Below, piece after piece: positions 44,531-53,920 of a stretch of 64,000 nucleotides of DNA. The notes beneath the pieces were generated by a model. That model had not been told where the DNA came from and ran no database searches. It saw only the letters and a program-made list of their open reading frames with translations. This stretch comes from an uncultured Alphaproteobacteria bacterium. Lineage in GTDB: Bacteria > Pseudomonadota > Alphaproteobacteria > RF32 > CAG-239. Made by a program: the position numbers and the translations under genes. The stretch's first letter is position 1, and each line of letters opens with the position of its first letter. Location: NCBI GenBank assembly GCA_949493535.1, contig CASZWJ010000002.1, positions 183,165 through 247,164 of the forward strand, read 5' to 3'.

Positions 44531-45067
44531 TTACTCCATAAAACTTAAAATATCATCAGCCTTAACGCAAAGCGGATTATAATAAAACCATGTGCTCAGC
44601 AGTGTCAGAGCGGCAACAGGAACAAAAACCTTTTCAAAAGGGAAATGGGCATGGCCGCCGTTTTTGGCTTTCATCCATTGATAAAAATCCGAAGACCAGA
44701 TTAAAACCAAGGCACCGGCAATAACGCTGAACAAAAACGGATCAATATAAAATACCAAAATGGCAATCGGTTCATATTTCAACTTGCTTACATACATAAA
44801 GCCGATCATGGCAACGCTTAAGGTAATCAGCCAAAAATCACGGCCTTTGAAGTCCCAGCCTTTTTTATCAAACCACTTAACCATCCAAAAGCCGAGCAAT
44901 GCCAGAAATGCTCCGGCCCAAACGCCGACAACGCTGTCATCAACGCCGAAATGGCGGGCAATTTCCAAAGAAGCCCCGACGGCAATGGTGCAAACGGCGC
45001 AAGCCGGATTGGCCAAAGCCTTGGCACTAAAGGCGGTAACAAACATCAAAGCCAATATTAAAGTCAT
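44531..45067 (-). CDS. Conserved hypothetical membrane protein with CxxC motif
   Basis: 178 residues. A signal or first helix (LILALMFVTAFSAKALA) leads to NPACAVCTIAVGASLEIARH, with a Cys-x-x-Cys motif next to a helix start, followed by GVDDSVVGVWAGAF, WMVKWFDKKGWDF and four more hydrophobic segments. The same CxxC-TIAVGAG pattern is, in my recollection, widespread in candidate-phyla-radiation bacteria and scattered elsewhere. A thiol-redox or metal role is possible but not shown. It precedes the helical hypothetical in a two-gene operon, downstream of sulP. Confidence 0.75.
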   Translation of the reverse strand: MTLILALMFVTAFSAKALANPACAVCTIAVGASLEIARHFGVDDSVVGVWAGAFLALLGFWMVKWFDKKGWDFKGRDFWLITLSVAMIGFMYVSKLKYEPIAILVFYIDPFLFSVIAGALVLIWSSDFYQWMKAKNGGHAHFPFEKVFVPVAALTLLSTWFYYNPLCVKADDILSFME

Positions 45068-45136
45068 TTTTTATCCCTCTAAATTAAAAGTTTGGTTTAT
45101 TATCGCCTTTTGCGCTAAAAAAGCAATAAATATTTA

Positions 45137-46894
45137 CTACTTATCAGAATTGTCATCTTTCGGCATTTCAGAATTTTCTTCTTGAGCTTTAAGATAACGT
45201 CTGGTCATTTTCAAAGCATTTTCAAAAGTCGAAGCCGTTGAAATGCAGCTGTTGTCAATGCCTTCTTTATTCAAAGCATCATGCAGCACGCGGCGCGGTT
45301 GTTTCTTCACATTTGAAAATATAATCTTTGTATTGAATTTTTTAAGTTTCTTTACAAATTCGACAATCACATTTGCGCCGGTCGCGTCAACCAAAGGCAC
45401 ATAGCCCATACGCAGAATAACGACTTTCGGATGCTGATGCGGCAGATTAACTTTTTTCAAAAACTTTGAAATCTGCGAAGCAACGCCGAAAAACAGAGGG
45501 CCGGAGAAACGCATTGAAACAACGCCCTGCTCATGCAAAACCTCGGTCAAATCGCGTCCGCCGCCGTCATATTCCAGAGTATTTTCATCTGTTTCAATTT
45601 CAAGCTCTTTACTCATACGGTGCATAAAAATGATGCTTGCCATAATAAAGCCGACACTGATTGCCGTATTCAAATCAACCAAAACAGTCAACAAAACAGT
45701 AACGATTAAGGTATAGCGGTCGCCTTTGGGGCCTAAAACCAATTTATACATTTTATCCAGCCCGAGCATGTTCCAGCCGATAATAATCAGAATGGAAGAC
45801 AAGCAAGCAAGCGGTATAAACTTGGCCAGCGGAGACAACAAAAGCATAAATGCCAGCAAGAAAACAGACTGCATCATACCTGCTACCGGAGAATAAGCAT
45901 TTGCTTTAAAATTTGTAGCAGTACGGGCAATCGCACCCGTTGCCGGAACGCCGGTAAAGAAAGAACAAATTATGTTTGCCAGCCCCTCGCCTATCAATTC
46001 GGCATTGGAGTTGTGGTTATCGCCGCTCATACCGTCAACAACCGTCGCGCTCAACAAAGATTCTACGCCGGCCAAGAAAGCGATTGTCAAACCGCTCGGA
46101 ATAACTTTCAAAAATAGATCAAGGTCAAATTCGGGAATATGGGGCATCGGCAAAAAGTGGGGGATTCCGCCGAACTGGCTGCCGATCGTATCGACATGGA
46201 CGCCGAATATACTGACGATGCCTACAAATACGGTCGCTGCAATCACGCTCAGCAAATATGCCGGCAGTTTCGGATGTTTTTTATTAACATAAATGATAAT
46301 TCCGAATGAAAGGATTGTTACCAGAAGAGAACTGATGCTCAATGTATTCAGATTGCTCAGGTAAGCGCGCCATTTCGGTAAAAATTCAGCGGGAAGATTT
46401 TCAATTTTCAAGCCAAACAAATCTTTTATCTGGGTAGTAATCAGCAAAAGGCCGATACCGGCAGTAAAACCGATAACAACCGGATAAGGAATATATTTGA
46501 TATAAGTGCCGAATTTTAAAAAGCCGGCAATAATCAAAGTCAATCCGGCGACGAGCATGCACATTGCCAATCCGGCATAGCCGTACTGCTGCATTACGCT
46601 GAAAATAACCACAACAAAAGCGCCGGTCGGACCGCCTATCTGATAGCGGCTGCCGCCAAAAAACGCAATAAAAAAGCCGGCGACTATTGCCGTATATAAC
46701 CCTTGCGCCGGAGTAACGCCGGAAGCAATGGCCAAAGCCAGAGACAACGGGATTGAAATGACGGCAACGGTCATGCCGGCAATGCAGTCACGCTTAAATT
46801 CATTTTTCCCGTAACCTTTTTTTATTATTTCCACAAGTTTGGGAGCAAAATTTTTGCCATAATTTTCGGCAAAGCGGTGAAGTAACGCAAACAT
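45137..46894 (-). CDS. SulP family anion transporter with STAS domain
   Basis: 585 residues. The SLC26/SulP membrane domain (about residues 35-430) shows the signatures IPLSLALAIASGVTPAQGLYT, FFGGSRYQIGGPTGAFVVVI and LSATVVDGMSGDNHNSN. It is followed by a C-terminal STAS domain (about 455-560, VVILRMGYVPLVDATGANVI). The substrate may be sulfate, bicarbonate or another anion; it cannot be decided from sequence. A purine-rich site (AGAAAGAAG) precedes the ATG. A 69-base gap leads to the CxxC membrane protein gene. Confidence 0.92.
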   Translation of the reverse strand: MFALLHRFAENYGKNFAPKLVEIIKKGYGKNEFKRDCIAGMTVAVISIPLSLALAIASGVTPAQGLYTAIVAGFFIAFFGGSRYQIGGPTGAFVVVIFSVMQQYGYAGLAMCMLVAGLTLIIAGFLKFGTYIKYIPYPVVIGFTAGIGLLLITTQIKDLFGLKIENLPAEFLPKWRAYLSNLNTLSISSLLVTILSFGIIIYVNKKHPKLPAYLLSVIAATVFVGIVSIFGVHVDTIGSQFGGIPHFLPMPHIPEFDLDLFLKVIPSGLTIAFLAGVESLLSATVVDGMSGDNHNSNAELIGEGLANIICSFFTGVPATGAIARTATNFKANAYSPVAGMMQSVFLLAFMLLLSPLAKFIPLACLSSILIIIGWNMLGLDKMYKLVLGPKGDRYTLIVTVLLTVLVDLNTAISVGFIMASIIFMHRMSKELEIETDENTLEYDGGGRDLTEVLHEQGVVSMRFSGPLFFGVASQISKFLKKVNLPHQHPKVVILRMGYVPLVDATGANVIVEFVKKLKKFNTKIIFSNVKKQPRRVLHDALNKEGIDNSCISTASTFENALKMTRRYLKAQEENSEMPKDDNSDK

Positions 46895-47066
46895 CTTCTT
46901 TCTGTCTTTCTTTTCTTTGAAATTTTCTACATTTTTACGGGGTGTATGAATACTCCTTTTATTATGGCTGTCAAGTCTTTACAAAATAATTTTACACCAA
47001 AAAGATATTTACTTTATGCTTTTGCCATGCTAGCTTTTGCGGCAGATAAAAACGAGGATGAAAGCA

Positions 47067-48110
47067 ATGAAGAATCTGTTAGCAAAAGCAGCCGAAACGC
47101 ACAGTCTGTCCAAAGAAGAACTGATTGCCGTTTTGAATGACGATACTTGTATGGATGAATTGCTGCAAACTGCCGACGCAATACGCCAAAAATATGTCGG
47201 TGACGAGATTCATCTGCGCGGGCTGATAGAATTTTCAAATTTTTGCAAAAACAACTGCCTCTACTGCGGACTCAGACGCGACAATAAAAAACTTGAACGT
47301 TACCGGATTGATATTCCGACAATTATCTCTCTGGCTGAATATGCTAAAAATATGGGCTTAAAAACCGTTGTCCTGCAATCCGGCGAAGATATGCATTTTA
47401 CGGCTGAACGCATGGTTGAAATCATAAAAGGCATAAAGTCCCTCGGCTTGGCTTTGACTTTAAGCATCGGCGAAAAAAGCACGGAAGAATACGAAGCTTA
47501 TCGCAAAGCCGGCGCCGACCGTTATCTTATCCGTATAGAAACGACAGACAAGAAGCTTTATCAGGATAACGATCCTGATATGAGCTGGGAAAATCGTGTC
47601 CGCTGTATGAATGATTTAAAAAGCCAGGGATATGAACTCGGGTCAGGCTGTCTGGTCGGCCTGCCGGAACAGACAATAGAATCTTTAGCCGACGATATTT
47701 TATTTTTTAAAGAAATGAACTGCGATATGATCGGTATCGGCCCGTTTATTCCACATCCCGAAACGCCGCTGAAAGACGCCAAAGGCGGCACACTTGATTT
47801 ATCCCTTAAAGTTATGGCTCTTACCAGATTGATTTTGCCGGATATTAATATTCCGGCAACAACCGCGATGGAAGCCCTGGCCCCTGACGGGCAAGCCCGT
47901 GCCCTTTGCGGCGGCGCTAATGTCATAATGCCAAACATTACCTTAACGGACTATCGGAAACATTATCAGCTGTATCCCGGAAAGACCACAACGGGTTATA
48001 CTCCGGCAGAAAGCCTGAATAAGGTTATCAATAAAATCGAAAGTCTCGGCCGCACAGTCGGCAAAGGCTGCGGACGAAGCAAAAAATGGCTTAAAGAGCA
48101 ACAGGAATAA
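47067..48110 (+). CDS. hydE: [FeFe]-hydrogenase H-cluster maturase HydE
   Basis: Radical SAM enzyme that helps build the organometallic H-cluster subunit. About 347 residues from the ATG at 47067, chosen because GAGGA lies eight bases upstream; in-frame starts at 47037 and 47058 are less well placed. The cluster motif CKNNCLYC (C60, C64, C67) sits in FSNFC...GLRRDN, distinguishing it from BioB and fitting HydE. SAM-binding parts are VLQSGEDMHF and RIETTDKKLY. C-terminal GMQ-like GANVIMPNIT and the YPGKT motif also fit. HydF, HydG and the hydrogenase are not in this window. Nine bases separate it from the MATE gene. Confidence 0.9.
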   Translation: MKNLLAKAAETHSLSKEELIAVLNDDTCMDELLQTADAIRQKYVGDEIHLRGLIEFSNFCKNNCLYCGLRRDNKKLERYRIDIPTIISLAEYAKNMGLKTVVLQSGEDMHFTAERMVEIIKGIKSLGLALTLSIGEKSTEEYEAYRKAGADRYLIRIETTDKKLYQDNDPDMSWENRVRCMNDLKSQGYELGSGCLVGLPEQTIESLADDILFFKEMNCDMIGIGPFIPHPETPLKDAKGGTLDLSLKVMALTRLILPDINIPATTAMEALAPDGQARALCGGANVIMPNITLTDYRKHYQLYPGKTTTGYTPAESLNKVINKIESLGRTVGKGCGRSKKWLKEQQE

Positions 48111-48118
48111 TATTAAAT

Positions 48119-49480
48119 ATGTTAAAAGAATTGATTATAAAAGATGTGCAGAGGATTGCCAAACTCTCCTTTCCGATTACAACTGCGTTTGTCGCAATGG
48201 GGATTATGGGCATTGTTGATACAATGATTGTCGGCAATTACAATACCGACCAGTTGGCTTATATCGGCTTGGCAAATTCTATTTTCGTAGTGTTGTTTAC
48301 AATCCCTATCGGCCTGTTGCAAGGCGTGTTAATCAAATCATCGCAAAAATTCGGCGCGCGCAAATTTCAATCCTGCGGCAAAATCTTTAACGAAGGGCGC
48401 AAATATGCTCTGTGGTTAGGCTTGATATTTACACTTATCGGCATTCACGGAGAAAAGATTTTGCTGCTGCTCGGACAAGAACCCGAAATGGCGGCCAATG
48501 CCGGAAAAGTTTTGAGAATCTTCGTTTTCTCAATCCCGTTTATCCTCATCTATGTTAACGCCAATTTCTTTTTACAGTCTATTAAACGCCCTTATGTGGC
48601 AATGTATGCCATTCTTGTTGCCAATATTCTCAATGTGGCGATTAATCCGGTTTTGGTATACGGCAAATTCGGACTGCCGGAGCTTGGCGCCGTCGGTTCG
48701 GCAACATCTACCCTGATTGTGCGCGTTTTTCTGGCAATATATATGATTTATTATATCCGCCGAATGAAGAACAATCCCAAATTAAACAAAAGGTTCGGGC
48801 TTGACCGCTCTTATGACACTTGGTGGAATGACAGTAAAACAACCCGCAAAATCGGTTATGGCGTTGCAGTCACTACCATTGCCACCAACGGCTCTTTTTC
48901 CGCGGTAAGCACATTTGCCGGCTGGATGGGACAACATACCATGGCAACATATGTAATTATGATTAATATCAGCAGTTTAATTTTTATGGTTTGTTTTTCA
49001 ATTTCTCAAGCATCTTCCATTGTTGCGGCCAATTCATACGGCCGCCGAGACAAAGACGGTATCCTTTCCGCTGCCCTTTCCGGTTTTATTATCATTTTAA
49101 GCGCGCTGTTTGTTATGGAACTCCTGATGTATAATTTTCCCAATCAGATTTTCGGCATTTTTACAAATGACGAAAGCGTAATGGTTGTTATCCGCGGGTT
49201 AATCCTTTATCTGATGTTTGACGTGTTTATTGACTCCCTGCCCTTAAGCTTTTACGGCGCTTTAAATGGACGCAGCGATGTTAAGATTCCCACCCTTTTT
49301 CAAATTATTGCTTTTTTAGGCTGCCGTATTTCCGGAGCTTATTTCTTGGCTTTTTCCTGCGATATGGGGTTAAAAGGCTTAGTTCTCGGCCTTGCCTGCG
49401 GCGGCGCTGCTTCGCTGTTGCTTAACGGCGGACGCTTTATCTATTTGCGGCACAGGGATAATAAATACGGCTTAAAATAA
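48119..49480 (+). CDS. MATE family efflux transporter
   Basis: 453 residues with about twelve membrane segments. Typical MATE features: an N-lobe beginning KLSFPITTAFVAMGIMGIVDTMIVG, the internal pseudo-symmetry with a second lobe (GYGVAVTTIATNGSFSAVS), and the conserved Gln/Ala-rich helix SQASSIVAANSYGRRD. It probably exports cationic drugs or metabolites using Na+ or H+. It follows hydE by eight bases, but a functional link is not evident. It ends about 90 bases before a terminator. Confidence 0.92.
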   Translation: MLKELIIKDVQRIAKLSFPITTAFVAMGIMGIVDTMIVGNYNTDQLAYIGLANSIFVVLFTIPIGLLQGVLIKSSQKFGARKFQSCGKIFNEGRKYALWLGLIFTLIGIHGEKILLLLGQEPEMAANAGKVLRIFVFSIPFILIYVNANFFLQSIKRPYVAMYAILVANILNVAINPVLVYGKFGLPELGAVGSATSTLIVRVFLAIYMIYYIRRMKNNPKLNKRFGLDRSYDTWWNDSKTTRKIGYGVAVTTIATNGSFSAVSTFAGWMGQHTMATYVIMINISSLIFMVCFSISQASSIVAANSYGRRDKDGILSAALSGFIIILSALFVMELLMYNFPNQIFGIFTNDESVMVVIRGLILYLMFDVFIDSLPLSFYGALNGRSDVKIPTLFQIIAFLGCRISGAYFLAFSCDMGLKGLVLGLACGGAASLLLNGGRFIYLRHRDNKYGLK

Positions 49481-49573
49481 TTGTCATAAAAAAGTCACAT
49501 TATTTTTCCGAATTATATGGTATATATAAATTATATAATAAATTTATATTCCTATACTTCCCTACCACTTAAT

Positions 49574-49609
49574 AAAAAATGACAGGATTTTATTTCCTGT
49601 CATTTTTTA
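49574..49609. terminator. Bidirectional intrinsic terminator
   Basis: AAAAAATGACAGGA / TCCTGTCATTTTTT stem around TTTTATT, between the MATE gene and the convergent fprA. Confidence 0.88.
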
Positions 49610-49614
49610 TTTCC

Positions 49615-50793
49615 TTATGCAATCATTTCTTTAACACGTTCTTTAATCTTTTCAACCGCGTCGCATTTGGGCGTGTATTTTTCTTCAAACGGCAGAATTG
49701 TTTCCCAGCCCAAAGCCTCGAAAACATTTTGAATATTGTTTACAACGCCCGGTTTCCAGCCATAAGAGCCGAAAGCAAAACCTTTTTTGTTTTTGGGTGC
49801 CAAACCTTTCATATAAGTTACAAAACCGGCAACACGCGGGAATAATTCATTATTCAAAGTCGGCGAACCGATGCAGATATATTTGGCATCAAGGAAATCA
49901 ACCATAACTTCAGAAACATTTTTATTGCTCAGGCAATGTTTAATAACCGGAATGCCGGCATCTTGGAAAACAGACATGACAGCTTCGGCCAGAGTTGCCG
50001 TTGCACCCCACATCGTATCATAAACGATAACTGCTTTGCCTGCTGTTTCGCCGCTTGCCCATTTGGCATAAGCGGACAAAATTGCATTCACTTCCTTTTC
50101 GCCGGACCAAATACAGCCGTGTGACGGAGCAATCATATCGATTTCAAGCCCCAAATCTCCGGCCGTACTCAAAGCTTTTTCGGCCTGGGCGCCGTAAGGA
50201 AATAAAATATTGGCATAATAGCTTTGAGCTTCTCGCATCACAACGTCAAACGGAGCTTCTTTAACAAACAGTGCATCTGTTGCATAATGCTGTCCGAAAC
50301 CGTCATTTGAAAGAAGGAGTTTATCTTCTTTGACATAAGTCATCATAGAATCCGGCCAATGCAGCATCGGTGTTGTCACAAATTCCAGTGTCCGTTTGCC
50401 GATATTCAGTGTATCACCGGTTTTAACAATAACATATTCCCAGCCTTCTGTATCAAAATGGTCTTCCAGAGCGCGTTTACCCATAGCATTGGTTACAATT
50501 TTTGCCTGAGGGGCCAACTTCATAATAACGGGAATATTGCCGGAATGATCCATTTCAACATGGTTGACGACAACATATTCTAATTTTGAAAAATCTATCA
50601 GACTTTTAATCCGGCAGATATTTTCATCAGACATATAATGTTTGACGCCGTCTACCAACGTAATTTTGTCATCTATAAGCAAATAAGAGTTATAGGTTGA
50701 TCCGCGGGGTGTGCTGTATCCGTGAAATTCAGTCAAATTCCAGTCTTTTACGCCGACCCACCAAATATCTTTTTTGATTTCAACAGCTTTCAT
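49615..50793 (-). CDS. fprA: FprA-type flavodiiron protein
   Basis: Reduces O2 to water (or NO to N2O) in anaerobes. 392 residues: an N-terminal metallo-beta-lactamase-like domain with the diiron ligands HVEMDHSGN (H78, E80, D82, H83), a later His in TTPMLHWPDSM, Asp in LLLSNDGFG and His in APSHGCIWS. The C-terminal flavodoxin domain (about 250-392) binds FMN through VIVYDTMWGATATLAEAV. CAGGAGAA precedes the ATG. It is divergent from perR-rbr across a 129-base regulatory region, and together they form an oxygen and peroxide defence module. Confidence 0.95.
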   Translation of the reverse strand: MKAVEIKKDIWWVGVKDWNLTEFHGYSTPRGSTYNSYLLIDDKITLVDGVKHYMSDENICRIKSLIDFSKLEYVVVNHVEMDHSGNIPVIMKLAPQAKIVTNAMGKRALEDHFDTEGWEYVIVKTGDTLNIGKRTLEFVTTPMLHWPDSMMTYVKEDKLLLSNDGFGQHYATDALFVKEAPFDVVMREAQSYYANILFPYGAQAEKALSTAGDLGLEIDMIAPSHGCIWSGEKEVNAILSAYAKWASGETAGKAVIVYDTMWGATATLAEAVMSVFQDAGIPVIKHCLSNKNVSEVMVDFLDAKYICIGSPTLNNELFPRVAGFVTYMKGLAPKNKKGFAFGSYGWKPGVVNNIQNVFEALGWETILPFEEKYTPKCDAVEKIKERVKEMIA

Positions 50794-50838
50794 TTATATT
50801 CTCCTGTCTAACTGTTATATCTGATTTTATTGATATAA

Positions 50839-50867
50839 TATCTAGTTTGAAAATTGGCAGTTGACAA
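50839..50867 (-). promoter_or_regulatory. Putative promoter of fprA
   Basis: On the minus strand TTGTCA and TAGATA are 17 bases apart. The -35 overlaps that of the opposing promoter because TTGACAA reads as TTGTCAA on the other strand. Confidence 0.6.
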
Positions 50868-50889
50868 GAGCAAATGAATTATATAAACA
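50861..50889 (+). promoter_or_regulatory. Putative promoter of perR-rbr
   Basis: Perfect -35 TTGACA at 50861-50866, with TAAACA 17 bases later (or TATAAA at 15). It shares its -35 with the divergent fprA promoter. Confidence 0.65.
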
Positions 50890-50893
50890 ATAA

Positions 50894-50908
50894 TAGTAAT
50901 CATTATCA
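50894..50908. promoter_or_regulatory. PerR/Fur-type operator
   Basis: TAGTAAT-C-ATTATCA matches 11 of the 14 specified bases of the PerR box TTATAAT-N-ATTATAA. It lies between the -10 and the perR ATG, at the expected transcription start, so bound regulator would block perR-rbr and could also affect fprA. Confidence 0.6.
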
Positions 50909-50922
50909 GTTTTGGGCAAAAG

Positions 50923-51318
50923 ATGAAATATTCAAAACAAAGAGAGCTTATTTTAAAAACATTGCAGGAGAACATTGTTCATCCGACTGCAGATTTTATT
51001 TATGAGCGTTTGAGAGAAAAGATGCCTTCCGTCAGTCTGGCAACCGTTTACCGCAACCTGAACCAGTTGGCTGAAAACGGAATGATTAGAAAAATCGAGG
51101 GGTTGGACGGCAGCGTCCGTTTTGACCACAATCTGAAATCGCATTATCATTTTATTTGCACTAAATGTAATAAGGTATATGATGTGCCTTATGATATTGC
51201 GCCGAATCTGGCTGGCAGAGTATTGTCTGAAACCGGATTGTTGGTCGATAATTATGAGATTTCATTCAAAGGCACCTGCCCTGAATGCCATAACAATATA
51301 ACAAAAACTAACTTTTAA
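50923..51318 (+). CDS. perR: Fur-family regulator, PerR-like
   Basis: 131 residues. The winged helix spans about 1-80 ([19 protein letters not shown] as recognition region). The metal-binding dimerisation domain follows, with RFDHN, SHYHFIC and the structural zinc pairs CTKC and CPEC. The regulatory-metal residues His near 23 ([11 protein letters not shown]), Asp and the HYH pair follow the PerR pattern, in which Fe2+-catalysed His oxidation senses peroxide. It precedes rubrerythrin by 13 bases and has a PerR-like box at its own promoter, so it probably autoregulates. Fur and Zur remain possible but the context favours PerR. Confidence 0.85.
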   Translation: MKYSKQRELILKTLQENIVHPTADFIYERLREKMPSVSLATVYRNLNQLAENGMIRKIEGLDGSVRFDHNLKSHYHFICTKCNKVYDVPYDIAPNLAGRVLSETGLLVDNYEISFKGTCPECHNNITKTNF

Positions 51319-51331
51319 TTGGAGAGAATAT

Positions 51332-51874
51332 ATGGAACTTAAAGGCTCTAAAACAGAAAAAAACTTAATGGACGCGTTTGCAGGAGAATCTATGGCCCGC
51401 AACAAATATACTTATTATGCGTCCAAGGCAAGAAAAGAAGGCTACAATATCATTGCCGATAAGTTTGAGCAAACGGCAAACAATGAAAAAGAGCATGCAA
51501 AACTCTGGTTCAAACTTTTACATGAGGATGCAGTTCCCGATACAATCACCAATCTGAAAGATGCGGCTGCCGGCGAAAATTATGAATGGACCGATATGTA
51601 TGACCGCATGGCCAAAGAAGCCGAAGAAGAAGGCTTTACCAAAATTGCTTACCTGTTCAGAGCCGTTGCCGCTATTGAAAAAGGCCATGAAGCCCGTTAT
51701 CAGGCTTTGCTTGATTCTTTGGTCGAGGGCAAAATTTTTGAACGCGAAACCAAAGTTATTTGGGAATGCGCTAACTGCGGCCACCGCGTAGAATCTCCGA
51801 AAGCTCCGGCAAAATGTCCGGTTTGCGATCATCCGCAGGCTTATTTCTTCCAATTGCAGGAAGTTGAATTCTAA
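51332..51874 (+). CDS. rbr: Rubrerythrin
   Basis: NAD(P)H-linked peroxidase of anaerobes. 180 residues: a four-helix diiron domain with ExxH ([10 protein letters not shown], near residue 52) and a second set ([15 protein letters not shown]). The C-terminal rubredoxin-like domain has two CxxC pairs (CANCGH, CPVCDHP). Gene start has a GGAGAG Shine-Dalgarno. It is cotranscribed with perR and faces fprA, forming a peroxide/oxygen response unit. Confidence 0.97.
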   Translation: MELKGSKTEKNLMDAFAGESMARNKYTYYASKARKEGYNIIADKFEQTANNEKEHAKLWFKLLHEDAVPDTITNLKDAAAGENYEWTDMYDRMAKEAEEEGFTKIAYLFRAVAAIEKGHEARYQALLDSLVEGKIFERETKVIWECANCGHRVESPKAPAKCPVCDHPQAYFFQLQEVEF

Positions 51875-51890
51875 TAGAGTTTTATACAAC

Positions 51891-51929
51891 AAAAAAGGCT
51901 TTGGTTTTTCGCCAAAGCCTTTTTTGTTT
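51891..51929. terminator. Bidirectional intrinsic terminator
   Basis: AAAAAAGGCTTTGG / CCAAAGCCTTTTTT stem around TTTTTCG, 16 bases after rbr and just before the convergent hypothetical gene. Confidence 0.88.
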
Positions 51930-51937
51930 GTTTTACA

Positions 51938-52330
51938 TTAGCAATTCCATGCGCGGGAACATAATTCTTTGTTGATAACATTTATCCGAAGATTGATTAT
52001 TTCTTTTCCAGACACCAACGGACGAGGATAACGCTTGTCCTTGCTATATCTGTCATATTTTGCATAATCATCTGGGTGAAATTTCAAATATTCATCGAGC
52101 AAATTTTCGAGCTCTTTTGTTTTTAAGCGCCTATATTTTCGCTCGTTTTGTTTCAGAATATTTTTACGCTCGCCCTCTAACCTTTCACGCAGCTGCCTTA
52201 ATTTGAACTCTTTGTGAACGGGGCCAAAGCAACAAACAGATACCGTAACGAGGATTTGTAGCAGCGTCAGAGCAATCATCTGCCAAAAATTCAAAGTTTC
52301 CGATACATAGCCATAGCCGATAAAAACCAT
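51938..52330 (-). CDS. Hypothetical protein with one membrane segment and charged coil
   Basis: 130 residues. The N-terminal helix (FWQMIALTLLQILVTVSVCC, about residues 15-34) is followed by a strongly charged region (KLRQLRERLEGERKNILKQN) likely to be a coiled coil, then a short C-terminal polar tail ending in Cys. The start at 52330 has no clear Shine-Dalgarno. It lies 40 bases downstream of the 484-residue hypothetical, in the same direction, and could be cotranscribed. No family recognised. Confidence 0.6.
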   Translation of the reverse strand: MVFIGYGYVSETLNFWQMIALTLLQILVTVSVCCFGPVHKEFKLRQLRERLEGERKNILKQNERKYRRLKTKELENLLDEYLKFHPDDYAKYDRYSKDKRYPRPLVSGKEIINLRINVINKELCSRAWNC

Positions 52331-52370
52331 TGCCGCGAAGGGAATTTGTTTAATTTATCCGTTTCAAAAA

Positions 52371-53825
52371 TCAGCGGCTTTGCACAACAGCTTTAACTGG
52401 CGCTTTTATCATTTTCTTAATCACGCTGTCTGTTTTGGGCTGCTGTTTGGACGGCAAAACTATCGTTGTGACTTTTGTATAATCTTCCTGACGTTCCGAA
52501 ACCAAAGTCGTTCTTTCCGGATTAAGAGGATTCAAAGCCATTGCTCGGCCGATCTGACTGTTATGAAGCGTATTGCGAAAATCTTTCCAGGCAATAACCC
52601 TTTTATCGGCAGCCGGCTGATTTAAGATTTGGCTGACATTGGCACTCATAATTTTCAGGTTGCCTTCTATCGTTTTGCGCCCTACTCCGTTATATTTTGC
52701 ATTGCCGCCTTTGGATGCCGCAAAATAAGCAAACATTTTTTTGAAGCCGGCAGCAATTTTTTGACTGCCCAAACCGGCGGCCATAGCTTCATAAACATTA
52801 TTATAAGCTTTTTTGACGGAAACCATTATCGTCCGGCTGAAACTCTTAAGCTTAGAGGGCTGTTCTTTCAAGAAAGCAAACAAAGATACGTCTTTTTGTT
52901 CTTTGGCAGGATTGTTATTATGAACTGCAGCGGCAATTTTATCTGCCGTGAAAGTCGTTTTGCCGACATTTCCGGCCAACAGGGTCAGGTTAGAGGTTTT
53001 GGCCAACGGGCGCAAGAACTGATAAGCTTTGGGATAAACCTGAGCTAAAGCATTGTCCAGATTTTGCAGCTCTTCGGCAAGTTTGACCGAACCGGTATTT
53101 TTCTTAATCATTTCGGCAAAGTTATCATTACGGTTAATTTCTGCAATGGAAGTTCCGATAATGTTGCTGTTGCTCAATTTGAAACTTATCTTGCTTTCGG
53201 GGTCGATGATTGCGGCAAAACGCTTTTCGGCAATAATCCCGACTTTTTCTTTTTCAGCTTCCGTCAGCGGCCCTTTTCTGGTTGCGGTCATATTTTCAAC
53301 TATCTGGTTGGAGACAAGCACAAAAGCGTTCTCTTCCATTGCCATTAAGACAGCGTTGATATAATTTTTCTTTTGTTCTTCCGGTTTATGCTTATTGAAG
53401 TTTTTATCAAGAAGCAAATCTTTTTGCGCTGTTGTTCTGGCAACCGCCGCAGCCTGTAAAAACAAATCTTTGCCATTTACGGTTTCCGCTTCGGGCTTGT
53501 TTTCGACCTGAACGCGGGAGAAGAAATTAAAAACGGGCAGGATTTCAGAATGAACCGGACGGCCTTTGCTGTCCAATTCAAACAAATTAAAGCTGTTTTC
53601 AATATTGGCAAAAGTCCGGGCATTAACTTGAATCAGATTATTCATTTCAACGGCGGCCTGAGGCATATTCATTCCCGCCGGACTGTTCTGTAGAGTAATC
53701 AGCGCCTGAACGGCACGCGGATCGGCAGAGGCAGCCAACACATCTTTTATCAGCATCAAATCTTCAGGGCTGAGATCTCTAAAACGCCCACTGACAACTA
53801 ATTCTACCGCTTCTTCCATATCCAT
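52371..53825 (-). CDS. Hypothetical protein, 484 residues
   Basis: No signal peptide or membrane segment. It begins with a helical, acidic domain (MDMEEAVELVVSGRFRDLSP, then LMLIKDVLAASADPRAVQAL) and has alternating helical and Lys/Asn-rich segments throughout. The C-terminus is basic (KKMIKAPVKAVVQSR). GGAGAG lies seven bases before the ATG. I recognise no family; length and composition suggest a structural or adaptor protein specific to this lineage. A 160-base gap with the cspA terminator separates it from the cold-shock gene upstream. Confidence 0.65.
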   Translation of the reverse strand: MDMEEAVELVVSGRFRDLSPEDLMLIKDVLAASADPRAVQALITLQNSPAGMNMPQAAVEMNNLIQVNARTFANIENSFNLFELDSKGRPVHSEILPVFNFFSRVQVENKPEAETVNGKDLFLQAAAVARTTAQKDLLLDKNFNKHKPEEQKKNYINAVLMAMEENAFVLVSNQIVENMTATRKGPLTEAEKEKVGIIAEKRFAAIIDPESKISFKLSNSNIIGTSIAEINRNDNFAEMIKKNTGSVKLAEELQNLDNALAQVYPKAYQFLRPLAKTSNLTLLAGNVGKTTFTADKIAAAVHNNNPAKEQKDVSLFAFLKEQPSKLKSFSRTIMVSVKKAYNNVYEAMAAGLGSQKIAAGFKKMFAYFAASKGGNAKYNGVGRKTIEGNLKIMSANVSQILNQPAADKRVIAWKDFRNTLHNSQIGRAMALNPLNPERTTLVSERQEDYTKVTTIVLPSKQQPKTDSVIKKMIKAPVKAVVQSR

Positions 53826-53920
53826 AATTGAACTCTCCTAAGTTAATTAAGTGAGGGTATAATACCTCATTTTTGCATATAAATCAACCCTGTTTTGTCA
53901 ATTTTTTCGAAAAACATTTA

